Shown here: positions 10,575-21,165 of the stretch, piece by piece | Numbering within the stretch: the stretch's first letter is position 1 | Layout: each line of letters starts with the position of its first letter | Assembly (NCBI GenBank): GCA_013420905.1 | Contig: JAAXNY010000005.1 | Location: 3,348,001-3,412,000, forward strand | Length of the DNA: 64,000 nt | From: Collybia mongolica | Taxonomy: Eukaryota > Basidiomycota > Agaricomycetes > Agaricales > Clitocybaceae | Reading direction: 5' to 3' | Program-made: the position numbers and the translations under genes | The notes under the pieces: generated by a model | What the model was told of the DNA's origin: nothing | Database searches by the model: none | Seen by the model: only the letters and a program-made list of their open reading frames with translations

Positions 10575-13500
10575 ATGCCACAGGCTCCTATAGATAAACT
10601 GGATGCCTCCACCCGGGCTAAACTTCGTTCGACTCAGATCTTAACATCTCTGCCCCAACTTGTATCTGAACTTGTCCAAAATTCACTTGATTCTGATGCG
10701 ACCCTTATCGACATCGGGGTCAACTGTGAAGAATGGTTATGCTGGGTGAAAGATAACGGATGCGGGATTAGCAAGCAGGGCTTATTTATACTGAGCAAGG
10801 ACTCGGAGGAGGGCCGGTATGGTGCGTTCAAAAGGATGTTTTTGCAGTCCACAAGGACGCTAACTAGGCTACAGGGACTTCGAAAACTTACACGCCTAGG
10901 GCTTTGAACTCTGTATCGACATTTGGTTTTCGTGGGGAAGGTGTGTCCGGTCGTCCGTTTTCCCACCGACACCCGTCCAACGTAATTTCTCGGTAGCATT
11001 GGCTTCAGCCGCCGAACTGTCATGTCTGGAAATATCGTCACGGACAGTCAATTCCCGAGAGACTTGGAGTATCATTACTAAAGTATATAATATTATTGGA
11101 TGCAGTTGCTGTCACTCATTGAACTCCATAGGGTGGACACAACTTATACTCAGGCCCCGCTGTTCGGTGGCAAAGGGAGTCCCCCGGTACTGCAGTATGC
11201 ATCCGAGACGCATTCTATAACGTTCGTCTGCACTGTCATTCCCGGAGATACAATAAAATAATACCCGCTGGTTAGCTTCCGGTTCGTCGTCTGTCGCACC
11301 CGCCTCCTACTCGAACGTTGGAGCTCATTCGACAAGAAATTGAAACATTTGCCCTTGTTTTCCCTCACGTTGCGTTTACATTGGAGGCTCTGGATGGCAA
11401 GCGTGAATCCGGCGCCTCCAAGGGCAGGTCCTTCAAAATCCCCAAGGTCCGATTACTGGCATGAAGGCCTTGATCTTGGCTAATGATCACACGGACAGTC
11501 TTCATCCATCTTATCTTCCTTCCGTAATATATGTGGCCGCGCTTTGGCTGAGGTATGATATCTGTTTCAACAGTAATACAGGACTTGATATATTTCCAGC
11601 ATACAGAGGCAATAGACCTAGCTTCTGGGTCATTGAAGCTCAATGGATTTATTAGCCTTAATGGAGCACCTTCCAAGGTGAGCCACCCTAGTTGTTTCAC
11701 TCAGGGTAAAGTTAACAGTCATTCATTGTTATATATCATCGTTACAGTCCTATCAATTTCTTTGTGAGCCCAACTTGTCCATAAATCTTACACTCTAAAT
11801 TTTCAATTTAGATGTGAACCGGCACCCTGTTGCACGCTGTGAGTTGCACAAAATTATAGATACGAAATTCGCCTCCAGTTCATTCGCAAAAAATGTAAGT
11901 AAATGGCTTTGCTAGGATCCTTGTGTCCAAATTCACAACGTTTTTAGGCTCTTAATGAAGAGGGAGAAACTGGCCTGCCTCGTTCTGGTAAGCGCCACAA
12001 TTTTTAAGTGTTTTCCATAGGTCACTGAACGTTTTTTTAGGTGTACGGAGATCCCCACGCAAGGCGGAGAAAAGGCCTGTGTATGTTCTGAACTTGACAG
12101 TTCCACCAGAAGAAGTAGATAATTGTCTGGAACCTGCTAAGACGAATGTATATCTCCAAGTAGGTCTCCTCAGTGTACACAGCTATTCAAATCCTGACAA
12201 ACATGTTAGGATAATAATGCTGCGGCGACATTTTTATCCACTTCAGTCCAGTCGTTTCTCATTCGCCATGGTTTTTCAAATTGCTATGAGACGTCTCGCC
12301 CTATACATCATGGAGATTTGCCATCACCTCGAAAGCGGATGAAAAAAGACGTAGAAGATTCGGGTTATGCTGAGTCCATTGACAACTTTGGCGCTGCACT
12401 AGATACGGAGGAGCGTTCACATTCTCCTGAAACGCCCGATGGGCCTTTCTTATCATTATTTGTATGTTCATTCTCCAATTTCATTAAACCCAGCTTTGTT
12501 TACTGCCCAATCCAGAGCGAAGAAGTTACATGGACAGATCCCAACATTGCGGAGACCTTTGTTATAGATACACGCACAGGAAACTCTCGTCCTCGCGTCC
12601 AGTTACCACCAAACCACATCGAAAATGAAAATGACATCTACTGTCAGAAAAGGAGGACCATATCTCTGCACCACAATAACCCCCGAGTAGAAGACGAGGT
12701 CCCCCCATGGCTCCGGCGTGCCCTTGAGGTTTTCACCCTTTTTTGTTATCACCCTCATACCGCCTAATAAATCAGCGACAGAGTAATTCCACCTATGAGG
12801 TCACTGAGAATCTAATCCCTGCACTGAAAGTTGCCAACTCGACTTCTGACGGTATCACTTCAACACGCCATAATTGCAATGAATCTGCGAGTCATCCTGG
12901 TATCGTGGACCCGGCATCGAGCCTGTTACCGCATCGATTTGGCAAGGCAGAACTACATAGAGCTCAAGTCATCAATCAGGTCGATAGGAAATTCATTGCT
13001 TGTCTTATTGAAGAACAACTCACTGACGTTGACATTAACGGGGACCCACGCGATTCAAATCACGCTGGTCGTGCACTCGTACTGATCGACCAGCATGCCG
13101 CGGACGAACGAGTTCGAGTTGAAGGCTTTCTCAGGGAACTCTGCCGAGGATTTTTGTATAATCGAACCCACGGAACTGACCAAATAAACGGCGTGTCCAT
13201 ACGGGAACTCTCTCCTCCCAAACCACTGCTCCTCACAGTTCATGAAGCTGAGAAATTAGGAAATTCTCAGGATATCCGACAAGCATTTTGTCATTGGGGC
13301 TTCCGTTTTGCAGACCTACCCGCAACGCAGATACCACAGGAGGAGGCTCGGGAAAGTGATGTCCTGTATGCTCAGGTTCAAGTGAAAACGATTCCTGAAG
13401 TTGTGGCTGATAAGGTTTGGAGCATTCCATGTATGTTAACTTGACGACAATAACTTCTCTTGCCTTAGCTACTGCTTGGAAATGAGCTTCAGGATCTAGT

Positions 13501-13949
13501 AAAGGGGTATTTGGGCCAACTGGAAACGGGAATTAGCCTGACACAGCACCCGGTTACCGTAGACATCTCCACGAATCATGATGAGTCACCTTGGCTCAAG
13601 GCGTTGCGCTGGTGTCCTCGGGAACTGTTGGATCTGGTGAATTCCAAGGCTTGTCGAGGTAGGCTGATAAATATTGTTCTATTCGATATTTAACGTTTTC
13701 CCAGGTGCAATCATGTTCAATGATACGCTTACTGCCTTGCAATGCGAGAATCTTGTCAAAGAGCTATCAGAGACTGCGTTTCCCTTTCAGTGTGCCCATG
13801 GGAGGTACGTCCTAGATCTTTTAAACAAACTATTCGAGCAATGCCAAAAGCCTCATAGGCCGTCATTGGTACCCTTGACGAATATCGGAGTCTATTCTAG
13901 GCAAGAAACGAAACGACTTTACAAGTGGTCTCGCCTGGAGACGAGCTAG
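10575..13949 (+). CDS. MLH3: DNA mismatch repair protein MLH3 (MutL homologue)
   Basis: MLH3 pairs with MLH1 as a MutL-gamma endonuclease in meiotic crossover resolution and minor mismatch repair. The N-terminal GHKL ATPase is visible: VSELVQNSLDSDATLIDI, then WVKDNGCGISK and, over an intron, RYGTSKTYTPRALNSVSTFG followed by FRGE. The C-terminal half has VINQVDRKFIACLIEEQ, then DQHAADERVRVE, the DQHA-x2-E-x4-E metal-binding endonuclease motif. ACRGAIMFND and FPFQCAHGRPSLVPL follow, the latter assembled over an intron; both are conserved in MLH3 C-termini. The third position of ACR is Arg, as in PMS-type proteins. There are more than ten introns, and the middle of the protein is poorly conserved and uncertain in its splicing. 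The stop is at 13947-13949. Confidence 0.9.
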
Positions 13950-14374
13950 CGTTATGATAGAACGCCAAGGGCAGCTCTTGGATTGCGGTCCATGGGTTAT
14001 GCCGAGTCATTGTCTGATACAAATTTTTTTTAAAAGTGTTTTACCGTAAACGTCGCCCTCCTTCAGCAAGGTTCCTCCTTCGCTTATTGAATTTGTTTGA
14101 TTATGAGACGAATGCATGCTTTTGACGGAAACGGGTAACCCCGCGAAGGGCAGCAAGTCCTACCTATGAAGTGCCGAACAAAGTGGCCAGTAAGTAATCC
14201 TCCGCTCTTCACGTGATCTTGGCGCGTGACGTCAGGGAAAGTGACATCATCGCCTCCTGACCGTATAAAGAGAAAGCGGCAAGAGAACGCCTTCCAGCAC
14301 ACTTACTCACCCATTGCCTTTTACTTCCCACCTCATAAACTCTCGAAATCTTACCACATCCACCTCCACGAATT
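13950..14374. promoter_or_regulatory. RTC3-like gene promoter with E-box, CRE and TATA
   Basis: The region upstream of the small SBDS-domain gene holds a CACGTG palindrome at 14210-14215, a perfect TGACGTCA (CRE/ATF-type palindrome) at 14227-14234 and a TATAAAGA at 14264-14271, about 110 bp before the ATG. A well-placed TATA box is unusual among the genes of this window and suits an inducible gene; the yeast relative RTC3 is stress-induced. The functional reading is inference. Confidence 0.55.
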
Positions 14375-14975
14375 ATGTCGAAAGCCCTCACGAAAGTCAT
14401 CTACAAGCCTGACCACACATCTAATTCTGAATACACAGTCATCGTGAACCCCGAAGAGGTGAGACGCCACTCACATTTATATTGATTACTCTCGCTTAAA
14501 AATCATTGGCTCCCAGTTTAAGAAGTGGAAAGATGGAGGTGAGCACGTCGTATCAGATCGGCTGCGATCAGAATCACTGATTACTTTTGTCTCTTAGACA
14601 CGTATGAATGGATCATTCTAGTGGTTGAAAGTACTCTGACGTTGTTATTCACATAGATCTGTCCCACTCTCTGAAGTTGTAGACTGTATGTCTCCTCCTT
14701 CTTTCCATCAATCTGTCTCTCAACATTTCTTTTTTTCAGCTTTCACTGTCTTCCACTCAAATCAGGGGCGATCGGGTTTCCTCGGACAAGCGTCACGACA
14801 GCAGCTTGACACCGACTTTGGAACAGTGAATAACGATGACATTGTGAAAGAAATCTTGACGAAGGGCAGAGACCAAGCTAGCGACAGTATTGGTTCGTTG
14901 AGCAGCGTATCTACGAATTTGTCAAGGGGACGTGCATCGCTCGATATGAAGGGCAAAGGGCCACTCAACTTGTAG
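14375..14975 (+). CDS. RTC3/SBDS N-terminal-domain-like protein, 124 aa
   Basis: This small protein matches the free-standing SBDS N-terminal fold of yeast Rtc3, which has been tied to RNA metabolism and stress. I traced five exons: 14375-14458, 14517-14538, 14598-14601, 14657-14685 and 14740-14975, together 375 nt. The product begins MSKALTKVIYKPDHTSNSEY, continues with VIVNPEEFKKWKDGDTS, then VPLSEVVDSFTVFHSNQG and GQASRQQLDTDFGTVNN, and ends MKGKGPLNL. The third exon is only 4 nt (ACAC) and is needed to restore the frame that gives the conserved VPLSEVVDSF segment; its flanking introns are 59 and 55 nt, normal for this genome. The C-terminal 40 residues are Ser/Gly-rich. Family assignment is firm; exact cellular role is not. 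Confidence 0.85.
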
Positions 14976-15598
14976 CGTATCTATCAGGGAAATTGGGTCT
15001 AATAGTGAAGAAACTTGTAAAGAAAGCATTTGTACCATCACATTGACATTACAATGTTCATGTTCAGCTCCGAGTCGTCGACTACTTGCTTAGAGAAAGA
15101 GCTCTATAACGCCGTCGGGTTTTTCCACCTTCTTCTGATCATATACCGCATATCCGCTATTTCAAAGTACCTTTTCGTAATACTAAAACGCCGAGAAAGA
15201 GTATTCACTGTGAAAAGGCCTTTCGTTAACACCTATTGCTCAGCTTTGCATACAGACATGTGACAACTGAAAAAGATGAACAAAAACTGGGCCCCGTGCA
15301 TCGACTGAATTGCGGAAACATCTCTTTCGTGAGCAGGATATTTTCCTCCACGAAAGAGGTGAATAAATAAATACCTTCCAGTATACAGGCAGCTTATGGC
15401 TCAGGAATGACACGCTGGTGTGCTGAGGGACTTGGGGAGCTTCGGATCTCAATTGTACTTATGCCCATCGATTATGACGACCATGCCAAGTGGCCTGGCC
15501 CTGGATATTTCAGCTTGGATGCGATCAGTAAATTAGTATTCTTGACTAGTAGTGATACATAAATGGTATAGATCCTAGAGATGTTAATGTGTTCCGTT
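14976..15598. other. Intergenic region between convergent genes, no gene seen
   Basis: This 620-bp AT-leaning stretch lies between the stops of the RTC3-like gene (+) and AFG1 (-). Two short ORFs (15030-15263 on plus, 15240-15452 on minus) show no recognisable motif. I take it as 3' untranslated sequence and spacer. Confidence 0.4.
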
Positions 15599-17611
15599 CT
15601 AGTGTTGTCCAGCAGTCTCCGCCCATTCCTTGCTGCCCATCTGCACCAATCGTGAGCAGGCCCGTGCAAATGCGAAAACCTCTTCTTCGCCTGTGAACAT
15701 AGAGCTGCTTCCAACGATTTGGTCTGAGAGACCCTGGTTTGATAGTGAATGAATTTTTCGGTTTTCAAAAACCAAAAAGTCAATGGTGCTGGCTTACCAG
15801 GTCGTCCATAACACTACGCATATGGTCCGAGATTGGTTGGGGACCAGATGCAGATGGGTCATCATCAGAGAAAACCTTGAAGATAGGCACTTCTGATGTA
15901 ACAAAGAGTTTGGTCTGGTTTGCGCATAAATCACTGTTGCAAACAATGCACACGCCATGCACCTACCTTGCTCTCGTAGCATGCTAAGAAACAACATAAG
16001 TTTCAATAGATTTCCAAGGAAGTAACGGCCCACCATCGATAAAGGTAATAAACCTTCGCGCCTTTTTATGCTGTAGGTTAGATTAGACGATCAGTAAACT
16101 ATGACCACTGACCCTGTCCTTGCTACTTAGATCCATCTTAGGAACGTCCAAGAGGAATACAGTCCCAAAAGTTTTCGTCACTTCTAAATAGTCCGCTGCA
16201 CTTAATGGCTGCCCACACAAATCGTCAAAACGGAACTTCGCGATCGTGCTCGTGCTCTCAGGTACAAGAAGAGTCCGGCCCCACGTATATAAAGCACGGT
16301 TTTCCACAAGGGGATCGGATGGGTCGGAGGATGTCATAGATTCGAATATTTTCGACATTTCCCGATTATTCTCTTCTGTGAGAGGGTCGAAATAGACGTT
16401 AGATAGCGCGCGCGGGATTCTACGGTAGTCTGATAGAAGATAAGGCATTTCCAGGAGGGAAAAATAGGAGAAGGGTAGTGTACCTGTTCCAGAATCGAGG
16501 TCAGTGACTTCGAATTGCGATTTCAAAAGCTCAATTGTTGGAATGAAGCTAGAGCGTTGTATGCCATTCTTGTAGAGGTCATCTGGATGTCGACTGTAAA
16601 ATGTTATAAACCTTGGTGGGTATATCACTTTATAAGACTGACTTGGATGTTACTACGCAGACCACGCCAAAATTGAGCAGCGATTCGAGTAATCGACGAA
16701 GGATCATTGCGTCCGCAATGTCTGTCACCTGTATATTCCTAAGTTCATGCATCTGACCCAAAGGGAAGTAACCGCACCTGGAACTCGTCGAAACAAAGCA
16801 CACATGCATCATTTGCCAAGTCCCGAGCGACGGGAAGGATAGGATCGCCACCATTAAAACCCATAGCAATCTTTGCTGCATGAACGCGCTTATGCACGTC
16901 GATCATAAATGCATGAAAGTGCACACGTCGTTTTCGCGTTATTGAGGGAGGAAGAGTCTTATAAAAAAGATCCATTAACATGGTCTTGCCTGTTCCGACA
17001 TCTCCATAGAGGTATAAACCCTTTGGTGCAGTTTCTGGTGGAGAAGAGGGTACTTGTATTTCACGAGTAAACATACGAGAGAACTAATGGGTGAGGGTTG
17101 AATGAGGAGGTCCTGACATGTGCTCCTAAACTTACGATAGAATTCGAAGTTGGAGGACTCGGTATCCTTGGAGGGTCATAATCGGCGAGTTTATCGTGTA
17201 AGTCTTGAAGTTTCTGGATGATCAGCGTCTGATGATCATCACCCTGTAGTACACCGGTCTCTATAAGTTTGTGATATTCGCCTAGTGGTGTCGTAGAATC
17301 TGAAGGTGGTTTATTACTGTCAGATTTCAAGGTCGTATTTTGGAGCTTTGCGTACCTATCTGAATATCCCTCGGCCTGTAACCACTAGCACCGGTAGTAG
17401 TAGCAGCGCTGAAGATAGAATCCTGAGCGTTGCGTGAAAGGCTACTGCTGGACTCGGCTGCAAGTGTTGAGTCAAGTGCTGTCCCTCGTTTTTTGAGGGG
17501 TGGAGCGGGCCTAGCGGTGCTGATTTTAGCAAGGCTTGGACCGCGATGGTTGACCAAGTGTGGTATTCGACGATGTGACGTAGATGCTGCGAGAGCTCGT
17601 ACAGGCCTCAT
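15599..17611 (-). CDS. AFG1-like mitochondrial AAA ATPase (LACE1 family)
   Basis: AFG1/LACE1 proteins are AAA-type ATPases of the inner mitochondrial membrane that help turn over respiratory-chain subunits. The N-terminus MRPVRALAASTSHRR looks like a presequence. The Walker A segment reads GLYLYGDVGTGKTMLMDLFY and Walker B reads CVLCFDEFQV followed by TDIADAMILRRLL. Downstream are VVCVVTSNRHPDDLYKNG, SFIPTIELLK, the family-specific RFDDLCGQPLSAADYL and FGTVFLLDVPKM. Short exons then give DACYESKTKLFVTSEVPI, and the protein ends SSSMFTGEEEVFAFARACSR followed by WAETAGQH before the stop at 15599-15601. At least seven introns interrupt it. It is divergent from UreF, with 242 bp between start codons. 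Confidence 0.92.
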
Positions 17612-17853
17612 CGCGACGAATGTTGGGACTGTCGCCCTTGATTAAGATATCGTCTGACCTGTATACCCCCCCAAGACAATCCGAAGACGCCTAGCGCCGC
17701 CGCAAATACGCAGAGTAAAAAATGTTAAGGGGCTCGGGACGGGAAGGAGGGAAACCCGGCGGTTTGCTGGTCCCTGGAGTAGGGTTTTGTCACGTGATTT
17801 CCAGTATATGGGGAAACGGTGTTGAAGTTGCCGGTTTGCTACCACTCACTGCT
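17612..17853. promoter_or_regulatory. Bidirectional promoter of AFG1 and UreF
   Basis: Only 242 bp separate the two divergent start codons. A CACGTG palindrome lies at 17791-17796, about 60 bp before the UreF ATG. An open frame starting at 17722 runs into UreF but has a Gly-rich, unconserved lead, so I treat it as leader sequence. Confidence 0.5.
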
Positions 17854-18782
17854 ATGAACGACGACGATGAGGCTTACATTTTATTGCTCCTTTCAGACAG
17901 TAATTTGCCCACTGGATCCTTTGTTGCATCCGCTGGTCTCGAGTCGTACATCAAGCATGGGTTTACATCAGTCCCCGGTTCTACCACCACCACATTCATT
18001 CAAGATAACCTCTCTTCATACGCACGCAGTGCACTACCGTTCGTTACCGATGCACATCGCATTGTTTCTAAATTCAGATCGATGAAAATCATGTCGGATG
18101 CCGAGCAAGATAGGGAGAGTGGGGATCGTGAGACGATAGATGATCTGGGGTGGACTACCAACAAACTCGCAGCTCTCGATGACTTATATGACACCATGAC
18201 GCTCAATCACATAGCGAGAAGGGCTTCTAAATCGCAGGGCGTTGCACTCCTCACGCTGTTCTCGAAAGGATTTTCGCGGCCTCCCGGGTTTCCCGTCACT
18301 CCAGATGCGGAATTTAAAAATGTTCAGGAACTCAGAATGTTTGGCCTACTCGAACGCTTCAAGCTTATGGTGAGAGGTGAGGAAACTCACGGACACCTCC
18401 CCACATGCTGGGGTGTGTTGACCGCCGCCCTTGGGTTATCATTAGGTCTGTAAAATGTGGTCACTTTTCAGCGAAGTAACTGGACCTATAATTAGAACGG
18501 TCACAATATCTCCACCTTTTTCTTCACGCCCGGAGTCTTCTCTCGGCTTCTGTCCGTTTGAATGACATTGGTCCATACGGAGCCCAACAGCTCTTAATGC
18601 ACGCCATTCGGCCTCTCGTAGAAACCGAGATGAATAGATGCAAAGATTTTCGCTCGGGGATGTTGGAAGGTTTAGGAGATGCGTTTGAGGCAGTAGAACA
18701 AGGACCCGCGAATACATGGCCCTTGGGAGAGATTCTTGCTGCCCGACACGACTTACAACATTCCCGCATATTCAATAGTTAA
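17854..18782 (+). CDS. Urease accessory protein UreF, 292 aa
   Basis: UreF works with UreD and UreG to load nickel into urease in the cytosol. The protein opens with EAYILLLLSDSNLPTGSF, the family signature close to the N-terminus, then VASAGLESYIKHGF. Exon 1 (17854-18445) and exon 2 (18496-18782) join in phase to give LGLSLERSQYLHLFLHARSL and RLNDIGPYGAQQLLMH, the conserved C-terminal helices. The total of 879 nt fits the usual fungal UreF length. I chose the ATG at 17854, which puts the signature at about residue 5-17; the longer frame from 17722 adds 44 unconserved residues. The urease structural gene and the other accessory genes are not in this window. Confidence 0.9.
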
Positions 18783-18847
18783 ACAGATCATCCCATGGGA
18801 CTCTTAATCAGGAGCATAACTGGACATCGATTTCAAGGTACCAAGGG

Positions 18848-20041
18848 TTATGTTGCGGTAGTGAGGGCTAAGCGGGATGATACTTCCGATTGCGACCGCA
18901 CAAGGTTCGCAAGGTAGGAGATCATCAGTGTATCCTATTATCAAACGTGGTCAACCTTGCACCGTCTTTGGAGGGGAGGAAAAAATCTACCTGCAGACTT
19001 GAATTGAAACCACCCTTTTCTAGGTCGTCCGTACTTGCTCCCAATGTATCCATGAGATATCGACCCACGGCAGGGTCACCTTTTTTCTCCCCCGATAGGA
19101 CTGCCCGAACATAATCTAGGACGCGATCAAGCATCGCTGAAACATTTTGTATCGATCGTTCAAGTATCTCAAGGTCTGCCACTGGTTGGCTGGTTGTAGA
19201 CGTCGAAGAAGCTACGGTGCTGGTCAGGAGGTCAACTGTGTGATGTAAACCATAATAAACCACGAGATACATTGAAGAAGGATAATTCCGTACCGCCGCT
19301 ACGTTCTGCATCGTGGAAACGAAGTTCGACAGGTACCGGCACAAAGACGCAATTTTCAGGTTTTGGGAAAACACCAACTGGAGAGCTGATAGAATACATG
19401 TTAGTCTGGTATGCGCAACGAAAAAGAATTAAAAAAATAAGTGCTGTACACACCTGACATACGCTCTTACCCCAGCCTGCTCATCCTCTTCCAAGCCAGT
19501 GTTGACAGCAACGTGGATGGCTTGATGAGGTGATGTTTCTTGAGAATAGAAATTTTGGATGAGTGCAGAATATGTATTAAGGTTCGATCCCGTCGAATAC
19601 CTGAACAGAACTCATGAAGTGGAACAAAAAATTAGTTAAACACGGTGCTCACCATCCTACAATAACCTCTTTCGGATTAACTTTGTGATGTAAGTCATAC
19701 ATCGTTCTGTGATATTCCATATCCACAGCCACTTGCTCGCTGGTCTCGCTGTGTAACACGGCGAACGACGAGCGAACCTCCACTTCGGTTTCAGTACGTG
19801 TCCCCAGAAGCGTTCCAATCACTCGGTCCTGGGCATCCGTACGACGAAGATAATGATCGAGGATAGAAAAGAGAGCGACAGGGTGGATTGTCACGCTTGT
19901 TGGTGTGCGTCTGAAGATATTTAGTAGTGTTCAGTAATTTTGTTTGAGAGGAGATTGAAGTATCGCTCACGTAGCATTTGGTGCGGCATTCGTTGAGCTG
20001 CCATGGATGTGTACAGCGGAGGAAGATGGACCCAAGGGCAT
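18848..20041 (-). CDS. Eukaryotic translation initiation factor 3 subunit F (eIF3f)
   Basis: eIF3f is an MPN-domain subunit of the eIF3 complex that prepares the 40S ribosome for initiation. It starts [16 protein letters not shown] at 20041, then an intron, then the MPN domain: [38 protein letters not shown] and [15 protein letters not shown]. It continues with [19 protein letters not shown] and FHDAERS. The later part has [20 protein letters not shown] and [21 protein letters not shown] last intron inside FNSSLQ leads to a final exon reading [20 protein letters not shown] and ending LALTTAT at the stop 18848-18850. The metal-binding JAMM residues are not complete, as is normal for eIF3f. The converging UreF stop is 65 bp away. 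Confidence 0.92.
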
Positions 20042-20167
20042 TTTTGTTATCACTGGTCTGATGCGACAACGAGGGTGAATTCCAAAAAAGTTGTTCGGTA
20101 ATTGCCGCACGTGCTTTTCTTCACTTTCAACTTTTCAGTCAACACTAAAAAACCAAAAGCATTCGTG
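20042..20167. promoter_or_regulatory. Compact bidirectional promoter of eIF3f and TOM7
   Basis: Just 126 bp lie between the two divergent ATG codons, so both transcripts must start from the same small region. It contains a CACGTG palindrome (20108-20113). No TATA box is seen on either strand. Sharing the same E-box could tie a translation factor and a mitochondrial import component to growth control, but that is inference. Confidence 0.55.
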
Positions 20168-20483
20168 ATGCCCTCAGAGGAAGCCAAGGTTCGTTGACAT
20201 ATTATCTCTATACGTTGGTAAACTAAACGTTCTCTTGTTTTGTAGGAAAGAATCGCCAAAGTCGTTGAAGTCGGCCGCGTATGTGGTCTCAAAACTGAAT
20301 TGCGCGCTACCCACGCTCACTCATATACTCCAGACTGTCCTCCATTATGGATGGATACCCCTAATTATCTATGTTGGCTTCACGCGGAGCAACCCCCAAC
20401 CTTCTCTGATCAAGTGTGTTCTCACAACCCCTTCGTCGCCGCCAACTCACAATGTTCTTAGGTTGATTAGCCCACTTGCATGA
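20168..20483 (+). CDS. TOM7: Mitochondrial import receptor subunit TOM7, 51 aa
   Basis: TOM7 is a small tail-anchored subunit of the outer-membrane translocase that tunes assembly of the TOM complex. Four exons (20168-20188, 20246-20278, 20334-20413, 20462-20483) sum to 156 nt. The product reads MPSEEAKERIAKVVEVGR, then TVLHYGWIPLIIYVGFTRSN and PQPSLIKLISPLA. The single membrane segment HYGWIPLIIYVGFTRS and the C-terminal SLIKLISPLA are highly conserved in this family, and the length is right. Because it is so short and split, it could easily be missed by automated callers. Confidence 0.93.
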
Positions 20484-21165
20484 CGAGCTGTTACCTCTAC
20501 TGTATACATATATATTAATGCTCTACAACCCAAATACACAACTCTCTCGCTGCCGCCCTAGGTGTGGATGTAAGCCCCTTGTACGAACATAACCTGACGT
20601 CAACATCGGTGACTGGAACGTGTGAGCCGGTACGTGTACTTGTTCCCTGTTACTTCAACGAACAATGATTATATACGTCGTGGTGGTGCACTCTGTACCC
20701 TGATCAGCCCGCTCATGCGGTGTGACGAAACATTGCTTGCTGTAACTGCCCACTAAGGAGCTGGTTTATCAAGCAGTGTCGAAATGCGGACGTGACAAGG
20801 CCAGATATGAGGCTATTCTTATTCATTAATGCTCCTATAAAAGTGATTTCGAAAGGCATACTCATGGTTATCTTTTAGTATACCTCTTACACAAATCGCA
20901 AACGTGAACATAGTAGCTGGTCACATTTTCATCCACAAAAATGACGTGACCACAGAGCTACATATTCATAGAAGGTCAGGTACTTGCAAATGACCCCATT
21001 CACTCACCAATACATATCCAAAAGATTTATTTACATAAAATGCCCACATCTAGTTGACAACGAACAAGAATGTAACGCATACCATGGGAGAACACTCATA
21101 TTATACATAAAAATACTATTTACACAAGGGGAGTATGAAGTACGGATACAACACGACCAAGTGAG
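20484..21165. other. Intergenic region between convergent TOM7 and RING gene
   Basis: This 680-bp stretch follows the TOM7 stop and precedes the stop of the minus-strand RING gene. It is AT-rich from about 20990 on. I see no coding pattern, tRNA cloverleaf or convincing snoRNA boxes. Confidence 0.4.

Noticed and set aside
17722..17853. Longer UreF start adding 44 residues
   Set aside because: The added stretch is Gly-rich, unlike UreF, and would push the LLLLSDSNLPTGSF signature far from its normal N-terminal place.
1..20483. A mitochondrial gene cluster (PPR, carboxylase beta, AFG1, TOM7)
   Set aside because: The genes belong to unrelated mitochondrial processes and are mixed with cytosolic and nuclear functions; the grouping is most simply chance.
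20484..21165. Possible snoRNA or tRNA in the gap after TOM7
   Set aside because: A few TGATG/CTGA-like words are present, but without correct spacing or a closing stem; no tRNA cloverleaf could be drawn.
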